Made by a program: the position numbers and the translations under genes
The notes under the pieces: generated by a model
Told to the model about the DNA's origin: nothing
The model's input: the letters and a program-made list of their open reading frames with translations, nothing else
Databases searched by the model: none
Assembly (NCBI GenBank): GCA_963575645.1
Contig: OY754468.1
Location: forward strand, 558,001-622,000
Length of the DNA stretch: 64,000 nucleotides
Direction of reading: 5' to 3'
Source of the DNA: Xanthostigma xanthostigma
Lineage: Eukaryota; Arthropoda; Insecta; Raphidioptera; Raphidiidae
Shown: positions 55,867 through 64,000 of the stretch, piece after piece
Layout of the letters: each line of letters opens with the position of its first letter
Numbering within the stretch: the first letter of the stretch is position 1

Positions 55867-57132
55867 CCAACAATATTTCTCATATCGATATGATTTCTTA
55901 AAATACCAAACATTCTCTGAGATGTCTCTCAATTAATAACTATTGCAAGTACATAAATTAATAATAAAGAAACTTGATTTTGATAGATTTGAAATAAAAA
56001 TTGTGTTGCCCGTTTTTACTGTAACATAACCAATGAAGCTATAGGTTTTCGATAAATATTACAAATGGTCATATCAATACAGCTTTTTAAATTTATGACA
56101 AATCGAAAATCTATACCTATATAGCTTAGCTTTCGGCTGAGAACAGATTATGGTAAACAATAAAATTGATAATATCTACAACAATAATTGCGTGTTATAT
56201 TGTAATCATACTTTATGAAATAGCTATGATATAATTTACTAGTCAAAGTTTGTAAAGAAATGAGTAACAATATCAGTGGTCACAAAGAAACTTATGTTTT
56301 ATCTTCACACAAATTTTATAATGAAGATTTTTTGGTTCATTGCAAAGCGACTCAAAGTTTAATTCAACTTTTTAAGTGTCAAAAACATATTTTTATTTAA
56401 TAAAAACAGTTGCTTCTTCCGCATGTAGTTTTTTTTTGTAGATCTTTCTTGATATCAGACGTATACTCTATTCCATAAATCGATATACTAGTAAAAAGTA
56501 CTGACAGAACAATCAAAGCATGTGCTGTTCACGTGACTATAGTTCTGGAATTTCGAAGATGAGAATCAAATATCGAAATCAATTCCAGAAGGCCCTATTG
56601 ATAAGCATCTACTCGTTTAGTAGAGGGTTGATGGATATTAGGATATCGATTTGTAACTGCAGTTATTGTCTGATATAGAAATGTAAAATTAAGTCATGTT
56701 TATCTTCTCTCTCATAATATTATGTCCTTTACGACCGTTTCATTTTATAGGACAGACTGCAGTCAGATGTTGCAAAAGTTATCTTTGTAACGTTTTAAAC
56801 ATTGTAATGTATACAATATCCATCGTCACATTTTACACAGAGTTCTACTAGGGCTGGACAAACAATTCTTCACATCTAGAGCCAGAATTAAGCCACAATT
56901 TAGAAAATGTCAGTTAAGTAACAACACATGAAAACATAGTATTTCGCAGGGGTAATAATATTTATGGTGGAAAAGGTGAAATAGTTATGGAAATTTCAAA
57001 ACGAAGTTGATTATGGAACTTAGATCTTTATAAAAAAATATTGTATTGTCATCGGAACTACTTACGTGTGCAAAGTTTCAAGTCGGATTACAGATTTGAC
57101 CCAAGTGAACAACTAATTAGCTTGTAGCCTAA
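55867..57132. other. 1.3 kb with no gene seen
   Basis: AT-rich. No reading frame over 60 residues and no repeat recognised. Confidence 0.5.
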
Positions 57133-57206
57133 GGGCAGCGTGGTGTAATGGTCAGCGTGCTGGCCTTTGGATCGTACTGTCGTGGGTTCGAATCCCACCT
57201 CTGCTC
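57133..57206 (+). tRNA. tRNA-Gln-like sequence (TTG)
   Basis: GGGCAGC...TGGTGTAATGGTCAGC...CTTTGGA...GTGGGTTCGAATCCCACC has a perfect T-arm, a Gln-type D-arm (compare GGTGTAATGGTTAGC) and TTG at the anticodon position. The acceptor stem pairs in 6 of 7 positions with one G-T. The anticodon stem (CTGGC/TCGTA) fails, so it is probably a pseudo-tRNA or repeat head. Confidence 0.5.
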
Positions 57207-58734
57207 ATGAATATTTTGTGTTTGTCGTTTAGACCCAGCATACCAAGAGTTATAGTTCGGGAGGTGGTGTCAAAATTTATCAGTGATTTATCTCTGACTC
57301 AAATGTAATTGATTGAAGAGTTTAACCATTACTCTGTTCGAAATCGAAAGTCAGTCAGCGCGACCGCGGTAGCTGTGGGCGTGGGAGGCTGTGAAACTCG
57401 TCGGAAAAACTATGAAAAAAAGTGATAAATCTGCTGATGAAAATTTGTTAGATTGTAAATAATTGATGATTAAACGTGAAAATACTCGTCAGTCACTTTC
57501 CCGACGGGGGAAACATCGTCAGTCAGAGGTTTGAAGCCTTTAAAAGAATATCAATTGCTCAGTGTTTGAATTTAAAATCGATATTTTCAGAACGAATAGT
57601 AGGAATAGAATGTTTCAGTTCCTACTATTCGTTACTTGAAGCCTCTGAAAAACGAACAGACAGACGGACATAACGATAGTTCTCCGTTTGGACCTTTTAG
57701 ATTCCGAACCCTAAAATGGGAGTTTGAATTTTTGTTTGTTTTTCCATATTCTTGAAATGCTTCACTTAAACCAAAATAAGTCATGTTTATAACACCTACA
57801 AGAGATTGGAGATATTTTTAGACTCTGCTAGAATAAAGCCCTTTCTCTAAGATACTAAATTTAATAATTTAGAACATGATTTTATATGAAGTAGGTTATT
57901 TACAATTCAAAGATCCTTTTGTTACTTATAAAAAGCGGATAGTTGATTTCAGTACCTCCTAACAGTTGACCTAAATTATTAAAAAAAGCCTTTTATCTCG
58001 ACTCATGAAGGATGTATTTTTTTAATTATTCAGTTTAATTATCGCGTAAAAACTCAGCCATGTTTATGAATCATCCTTAAAATAGAACGTCAATGTTTAT
58101 GATGATATAAATACTGAGAAAACCTAACTTATTTATTTTTTTTTAAATTAACGACAAAATTAACGGTTTTTATTGTGAACCGTTCAAAACTCAGTGGGAT
58201 CTTGTGAATTTCACAACATTTTTGGTATCTCTTTGTTACCTACAAGTCGACATTATTTATCAACACAAAATTGTTTTAGAATTGCATGTAAATTAAAATA
58301 GAATGAAAATATTATTATGTCAGAGAAACTTTTAAATAGAACAACTTTGTTTTACAAAGTTGAACGATACTTAATATGTTTAAATTAAAACTAATAACAT
58401 TTTGTCCTACCTAAGGTCTATGTTATGAAGAATAATAAATAAAAAAAAATACTACAAAAAACTGACTGTCTAACTAACCACAATAGTTCCAGTCACTGGA
58501 TATTGAACAACATTTTTCAAAATATATAATTTAATTAAAATTTATTTCCATTTACAAAATATATTTTTAGTCATGCTTTAATAAGACAACATATTTCGAC
58601 TACAAGGTATTTAGTCATCATTAGAACTTGGAAACTGTGGGCTTGTAACAGAAGAGTCATTGACACGTCATATAAAAAATAGCATCGCTACACGCTTCAT
58701 AAGTTTATCGCGCCTCTAGTAAGTGAAACATCAT
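57207..58734. other. 1.5 kb with no gene seen
   Basis: Contains a 15-bp-arm hairpin AACGAATAGTAGGAA/TTCCTACTATTCGTT (57591-57634) inside a weak larger inverted repeat (gtcagaggtttgaagc / gcttgaa... cctctga). The rest is AT-rich. Confidence 0.55.
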
Positions 58735-58860
58735 GTGTAACCAAGTAAACACTAAACAGAAAAGGGCGTGTCGATCGAATATCTCGCTGAACAAATTCGT
58801 ATCTACCTGACAGCCAATCGGCTCCTAGCTCCGCGTTCATTTTCTCCATTTCACCGTTGA
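58735..58860 (+). repeat. Repeat shared with 10935-11060
   Basis: Inverse counterpart of the 10935 repeat: tgtaaccaagtaaacactaa...gggcgtgtcgatcgaa...gccaatcggctc. Unclassified. Confidence 0.6.
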
Positions 58861-58902
58861 CCAAAATTACTCTCAACGCGGCTAAAAAAGTTTCACTTAA
58901 AA

Positions 58903-58924
58903 AAGTGTGTGTGTGTGTGTGTGT
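58903..58924. repeat. (GT)n microsatellite
   Basis: Ten or so perfect GT units. Confidence 0.9.
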
Positions 58925-58970
58925 CAGCTTCGACGCACGACTGGAGTTTACTCCTTAGATACGCCGTGTA

Positions 58971-59201
58971 ATGTATTCCATCTCATTCTTTCGCACGTTA
59001 AATCCTACAGTCTCTTTTGAAGCGGACGAGCGTAACGTCACACTTGAAGCGGTGGAGCGTAACGCCTCACCAATTGATCTTACTACTCAAAATCGTTTCT
59101 TAAGGAGTAAACTCCAAAAACATTTATGCAAAGCATCCAAGGCTGGGTTGGATAATGTCGGTGATAGATTAGCGAGAGCGATTAAGAGAATCATCCCGTA
59201 G
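58971..59201 (+). CDS. Unassigned 76-residue ORF
   Basis: ATG-initiated frame in a moderately GC-rich segment. It begins MYSISFFRTLNPTVSFE, has a near-repeat EADERNVTLEAVERNAS (from two gaagcgg(a)cgagcgtaacg-like DNA units) and ends RLARAIKRIIP. No domain recognised, and no splice or poly(A) context is convincing. Confidence 0.22.
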   Translation: MYSISFFRTLNPTVSFEADERNVTLEAVERNASPIDLTTQNRFLRSKLQKHLCKASKAGLDNVGDRLARAIKRIIP

Positions 59202-59807
59202 ATGGTGCAGATTCGAGTGTCAAAAACTTAATTAAACATATCAGATGTACGTGCGTTCTAGTTGGCCTAGCCATTTCATTAGCGCAGATAAAGCTGCAAT
59301 TAATTAACGAGGAGACATTCATTACCCAGGTAGCGCGACACACACAACATTATGTGTCCCACGTTTCTTGTATTATTATCGTTATTATTATATGACTACA
59401 CGTTTCGCTTGTTCCTTGTTCTCTGCAGTTCGGGTCCACTTGAAACGGCTCGACTGCGCTTCGGTAGAACGGATGAAGGGTACAGGGGAGAAAATGTCAA
59501 AGTCATATCGCTGTGGCTAATTGCAATTGTAGTTCTTCGATGGCAAGGTGTGAACCGATTTTGATTATCTTAATACGGCAGAACACTTTTTGCCAAAAAT
59601 AAAAAAAAAAATTAACAAAATAATTAAATATAAATAACGCACTGTCCTTTAGTTTAAAATGGTAAAATATTGGGTAATGTAATAAAAATAAGGCGTTTGA
59701 GCTGTACACGTGACACAAAAAAGCGTGACATACAGATTCACAGATTCACAGACAAAGCGAGTACATATATAGGCGCTTCCAGCTAAAGCTTGAGTCGCGC
59801 CTAAAAA

Positions 59808-60000
59808 TCGCAGGACTGTGGACAAAAATATTAGATTTATTTAATGTACGATGCTTAGACTTTTTCAAGTACAGAAAATTAAATAACAATAGTTATGAAA
59901 ATCAACTTTAATTACTAATTATAGCAATTAACAAAAATCCTGCGATTTTTCTTATTATTATAATCACTATGGACACGTTATCTAATATATATTGGGTATA
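59808..60000. repeat. Decayed relative of the 36679-36883 palindrome
   Basis: Shares aaaaatcgcagga(c/t)tgtggacaaa, ttagactttttcaagtaca and tatggacacg(t/a)tatctaatat with 36690-36910. The palindrome is broken but the outer aaaaatcgcagga / tcctgcgattttt pair remains. Confidence 0.75.
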
Positions 60001-60494
60001 ATGTGTTTAGTAATAAAGTAACTTAAAAAAGAATCAAATAAAAATTAAATCGAAATTTTAAAAAAAGGAACATGCTTTTGTAAAAGGAAAAACATTGTAT
60101 TTTATCATTTAGTTCATCGATTCAATTTGGGCTGCACTCACATTGGATTCGTATTTCTCCCGACCCGAAGTCGGCTGACTTAGGAAGAAAATAGGACTTC
60201 CCTTTCGACTTTAGGCACCTACTTTATAAAATTGGTGTCTTATCTTCCGATGTGGTTCGACCTCGGACTAAATCGGACCACGAGTATCATGAGCATGCGC
60301 AATGTCCATCTTGCCATATTTCTCTAAGCAAGCAAAAATAGAAAAATAAATGAAACAGTCATATTCTTTTAATTTTTATGCTTACCCGGCTATTCTCAAT
60401 AGGTACTAATATAACAGTATATCGTACCATTGGAAGAGATTGCATCATAGTTTCTCCTTGCTGCAATGGCGCCTCAAAAAACTGATACTATAGT

Positions 60495-60570
60495 TATTGG
60501 CGCAACTTGTAGTCTAAGTCATTCATCGCGCTGACAGGTCATGACTTAGCCTACAAGTTGCGCCCATAAT
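60495..60570. repeat. Hairpin with about 27-bp arms
   Basis: TTGGCGCAACTTGTAGTCTAAGTCAT and ATGACTTAGCCTACAAGTTGCGCC pair across a loop of about 22 bases (tcatcgcgctgacaggtc). Compact hairpin MITE candidate. Confidence 0.8.
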
Positions 60571-61570
60571 TTTATTCAACAATTGCGCGTTATTCATGTT
60601 TTAATTATAATGAGATGTTGTAAATATCTATTTATTTCTTTATAAAAAAAACTGTCAATACTAACAGCACCAAACAGCACGATTCAATGCTTTGGTTTGA
60701 GGTTAGCCGGTTATGAATAAACTCCATGTCGAAAACATTCGGCCTCTCAATTTTAGTCTCAATGGGTAACAACAGGGAGTTGTTGTTACCTACTATTTCG
60801 TTACGACTCAGAAAATAGTTACGTTTATTTTCATTACTCCACAATGGCCGAGCTAGTAGGAATCTTCATTGAGTTATGACAAGTAATTGTCACCAGTCGG
60901 TAAATGGCTATTTAGGGTTCGGTTTTTAGGCATGATAAAACATGAATAACGCGCATGAGTTGAATAAAATAAGTTTTATAGCTGCTGATACTTCTAAAAT
61001 GTCGTCAATTAAGTACTTTATTAGTAAATCGTAAACCTAGATTCTAATTCGATTTTCTTCTTAAGTAAAACCGATATTGTTATTGACGGCCGTAAACTGT
61101 TTACAGTTTCTGCTGTTTGGTTTGATGATATTGCGTCGTAATGCGCCACGACATTTCCTTATTACTTATAAATACTATACGGGAATGCAAACCGTGTCCA
61201 CGCGATATAATATACGAGTACGTACAATTAAATTGATGTCGAGCCAGCAATAAAATTTAATGCTTCAAAATTTACATCGATTGAAGTAATACGGTGTAAT
61301 AAACTTAAAGATATTACAGGACGCCCAGAACAATAATTAATTAATCACTATTCACATACAGTTCCATTCTACGTTCAGTGTTTTAGTGATAATTTTTGTT
61401 ATTTTATTACTTTTTATAAGACCACCGACATTTAAGATTATTTGAGCTCTGCTGGCATTCATATTTTTGATTTAGTATATTTTTCTAGCATTTGAATCCA
61501 GAACGCTAACAGCGGCCCTGTACGTGCTTCGCTACGTATAAAGTGAAATAATAAAACAATTTAATTGGAA
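60571..61570. other. 1 kb with no gene seen
   Basis: AT-rich; a gggagttgttgttacctac / gtaacaacaggga pair near 60765-60795 forms a small hairpin. Nothing else recognised. Confidence 0.5.
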
Positions 61571-61594
61571 CATCTATCTATCTATCTATCTATT
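61571..61594. repeat. (TATC)n microsatellite
   Basis: About six ATCT units, as at 10903; may mark the 3' tail of a truncated LINE. Confidence 0.85.
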
Positions 61595-61954
61595 TTATTA
61601 ATTGCTAGCTATTTTAAAATATACATGCTCGAAAAAAAATAGCGTAAAGTATTCGTGGATAACTGGTCTTTAAAACACTTGCTCTATTTCGAGCACTCCG
61701 GCTGCGCCGTCGTGCCGAGCAGTTTTAAACGATATTTAGTTTTTTTACATCCTCGATCTAGATATGTGGTTGTTAAGTTCGTTGCGCCATCTATTGAATA
61801 TTCACTCAATCCAGTCAACAGGTACGGCCATCTTATACGGTTGTATTATGACTGTCAAGGAATAGACAAATAATAATTTGCAATAAAATAATATTACGAC
61901 TATAAATTGAAATGTAAGCTATCCTATCTTTCAAGTTGGGTCGAAGTGCACACG

Positions 61955-62030
61955 GTGTGCAAATCAAATTAAAAATCGGTTCAGTAGTTTAGGAGTTCAT
62001 CGCGGACAAACATGTGACACGTAATTTTTA
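61955..62030 (+). repeat. 3' end of a common interspersed repeat
   Basis: The sequence aaaatcggttcagtagttta followed by ggagttcatcgcggacaaac and gtgacacgtaatttttatata resembles the 3' end of a widespread lepidopteran retro-repeat. It is interrupted at its TATA tail by the 62031-62769 MITE. Confidence 0.5.
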
Positions 62031-62769
62031 TATACCAGGTGAGGCAAAAGTCCCGGAACGGTTGAATATCTCGCATACTACGCATCATATCAAAAAAAAA
62101 AAAAAACGTGTCAAATATTTTTCGCAAAACTATTTTTTGATACCACACATGCCTCCCCACCCCCCACCAAGTTGGTGGGGGGAGGGGCAACTTTAAAATT
62201 TTAAATAGGAACCCCTATTTTTTATTGCAGATTCGGATTCTACGGGAAAAATTACATCAATTGTATGTAATTTTTTTTTTATTTTAATATTACTATCAAT
62301 ACAACAAATAAATACACTAAATACTAAATACACTAAATAAATCCATATCTACAAAGTAACGTTTTCATAAAATTTTTAAGTCTGGTCCTGTCGGGCCGAT
62401 TTTAATAAAATTTTGGTAGCACATTTTAATCATTACTAAAGGGTTAAATTTCAATTTTGAAACGATTCGGAGAAATTTTTCGGTATTTTCGGACCCAAAA
62501 ATATTTTTCAACCCCTAAAACCCACGGGAAAAATTACATCAATTGTATGTAATTTTTCCCGTAGAATCCGAATCTGCAATAAAAAATAGGGGTTCCTATT
62601 TAAAATTTTAAAGTTGCCCCTCCCCCCACCAACTGGGTGGGGGGTGGGGAGTCATGTTTGGTATCAAAAAATAGTTTTGCGAAAAATATTTGACACGTAT
62701 TTTTTTTTTATATGATGCGTTGTATGCGAGATATTCAACCGTTCCGGGACTTTTGCCTCACCCGGTATA
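62031..62769. mobile_element. 739-bp MITE with about 240-bp terminal inverted repeats
   Basis: TATACCAGGTGAGGCAAAAG...CTTTTGCCTCACCCGGTATA. The arms carry ccccaccccccaccaagttggtgggg-like sub-palindromes and gattcggattctacggg / cccgtagaatccgaatc. The inner word ttacatcaattgtatgtaa is itself palindromic and present in both arms. The interior (about 62290-62520) is AT-rich. No ORF of its own; the frames at 61981-62190 and 62014-62196 are chance. Confidence 0.88.
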
Positions 62770-63524
62770 AAGATAAGTATCGTAGAACACGAGAAATGAG
62801 GGTTTGTAAGGGAAAAATTATGGCTATTCTCAAACTCTTTTGTTATTATTAGCCTTGAAAACAGGCGTTTTTATACGGCGTTTTTCATGTCTCCTCTATT
62901 ACAGTCCACCGGGTTTCCAGGCTATAATTCAAGAACTGGAAAAAATTAGGTATCAAAACAATAAATTGAAAATTTGAAATGGTGAAACTTGAGAACTATG
63001 CCAAATTTCGAGTGTGGCAACTAGAAACAGACAGACAAGAAAGTCTCACCGTAAGAATTCCGTCTTTTATCATTTTGACACGAAACCCTTAAAAAATAAA
63101 GTATACAGTTGCTTTTCATTCAAAGAGAGATTATTAATTTCTTCTACGACTTTATGAATTAACAACAATAAAAGAAACGCGATTCTTTGTGCTTGATATC
63201 ATTGCGTAGGTTGAATTCTTTTTTCTGTCGTCGATTATATTTATATTTCATTAATGCTATTTTAGTTGGCTTCACTGTATTTAATCATTTCCACAAGACT
63301 CTGTGGTCAATGAAAACACTCGGAAGTTTTACTGACTGTAATGCCGTTTCATCCTATCTTCAATTCAAAGTCGCCGTTTCTTTGTAATGCAACGATTGAC
63401 CGACATAAAGCGATTTCTGATACGACTTTAAACTTTAAATCTAGATTTGAGAATAACATTTTTTTACGACCAAATTGAAATCTCAATTCTGTTGAAAACA
63501 AATAACGTTCTCAAATTACTTTTT
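62770..63524. other. 0.75 kb with no gene seen
   Basis: AT-rich; a 66-residue frame at 63187-63387 shows no features. Confidence 0.5.
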
Positions 63525-64000
63525 ATACGCTTTATATTAATTTCACTTGTAAGTTTGTATGTATGTATGTTTGTAACTTTCATTTGGACTACAGCAAGTG
63601 GTTTATATAGCGGTATAATATGCCAGCACAGTAAGTACACTGGCTAGCCGTGCGGTCTAAGGCACGAGTCTTCGCCGACATCACGGGTCGTGGGTTCTAA
63701 TCCCGTCCACGCCGAAAAAAAAATTGTTTTTTTCGGCAAATTTTTGACAATGAATCGAACTAAAAAGTGGAAAATAAATATAGTTTGAAAAAAAACTAAA
63801 AAACACGCTTTATATCAAACTAAAAAGTGAAAAATAAATATAGTTTAAAAAAAACTAAAAAACACGCTTTATATCGAACTAAAAAGTAAAAAATAATTCT
63901 TTTAAAATAAGCTTAAAAAGCGTGGGTCACTCGATGTACGAAAATGTGGAACAAAGCGCCCCACGCTTTTTAAGCTTATTTTAAAAAAATATTTTTTACT
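63525..64000. mobile_element. T element, copy T2 (cut by window end)
   Basis: Same order of parts as T1, from ATACGCTTTATATTAATTTC through the tRNA-like sequence and AT-rich repeats into the hairpin (gcttaaaaagcgtggg...ccacgctttttaagc). The right terminal repeat is outside the window. Confidence 0.82.
63640..63714 (+). tRNA. tRNA-Ser/Leu-like sequence in T2
   Basis: Shorter and more tRNA-like than the T1 version: ctggctagccgtgcggtctaag, then gtgggttctaatcccgtccacgcc. The 5' acceptor strand still fails to pair with the 3' strand. Confidence 0.4.

Noticed and set aside
6404-57206. Functional tRNA genes
   Set aside because: All tRNA-like units have broken anticodon or acceptor stems, and several sit inside repeats, so none is called as a working tRNA.
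58971-59201. 76-residue frame as a confident gene
   Set aside because: No domain, partial internal DNA repeat and no gene signals; kept only at low confidence.
1-64000. LTR retrotransposon or integrated viral sequence
   Set aside because: No paired long terminal repeats, gag/pol motifs or viral gene signatures were seen. The reverse-transcriptase traces are LINE type.

Overview
This 64-kb window looks like a repeat-dense, AT-rich insect nuclear genome, most likely Lepidoptera. The evidence is eukaryotic gene structure (a protein kinase with a GT...AG intron), nested non-autonomous DNA transposons, non-LTR retrotransposon 3' ends, a tRNA-derived SINE, and mariner, PIF/Harbinger and Tigger/pogo remnants. 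Order-level assignment is inference from the style of the repeats. There are no bacterial operons, rRNA genes or CRISPR arrays.

Only one convincing host protein gene is present, at 39480-42141 on the + strand. It encodes a 315-residue, CDK5-like serine/threonine kinase. The start codon is followed at once by a consensus 5' splice site, a 1.7-kb intron and then one exon that carries all the rest of the protein. That layout suggests a retrogene that recruited a 5' exon. The catalytic-loop Asn is replaced by Thr and the glycine-rich loop is degenerate. A copy of the window's commonest mobile element lies in the intron and ends 24 bases before the coding exon.

Region by region. 1-10 kb: truncated copy A of family M1; a TTAA-flanked MITE; a possible hAT remnant split by a 1.2-kb near-perfect palindrome; a tRNA-Gly-like sequence; a 0.7-kb MITE; and a three-part nested palindrome (8329-9446). 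10-20 kb: a 5'-truncated LINE, a 3-unit tandem array, a 144-bp-arm inverted repeat, M1 copy B, a second TTAA MITE, a 0.53-kb repeat and a 254-bp tandem duplication. 20-30 kb: a SINE with a tRNA-Ala-like head, M1 copies C and D, and two copies of a repeat (family L) that carries a tRNA-Lys-like sequence. 30-39 kb: M1 copies E and F in inverted orientation around a GC-rich 665-bp segment, two Tigger-like elements, and a third L copy interrupted by a 1.55-kb transposon with long terminal repeats. 39-42 kb: the kinase gene with M1 copy G. 42-55 kb: hairpin MITEs, an element with a tRNA-Ser/Leu-like sequence (T1), M1 copies H and I, a LINE end, a deleted mariner and a deleted Harbinger element. 55-64 kb: the third TTAA MITE, a tRNA-Gln-like sequence, small hairpins, a 739-bp long-TIR MITE and a second T element cut by the window end.

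The dominant theme is palindromic DNA. At least a dozen inverted repeats, from 40 bp to 570 bp per arm, are present, several of them nested or carrying Pol III-type internal promoter boxes. Most short ORFs here are chance readings through these repeats. All family names and boundaries come from reading the sequence by eye and have not been checked against a repeat library.
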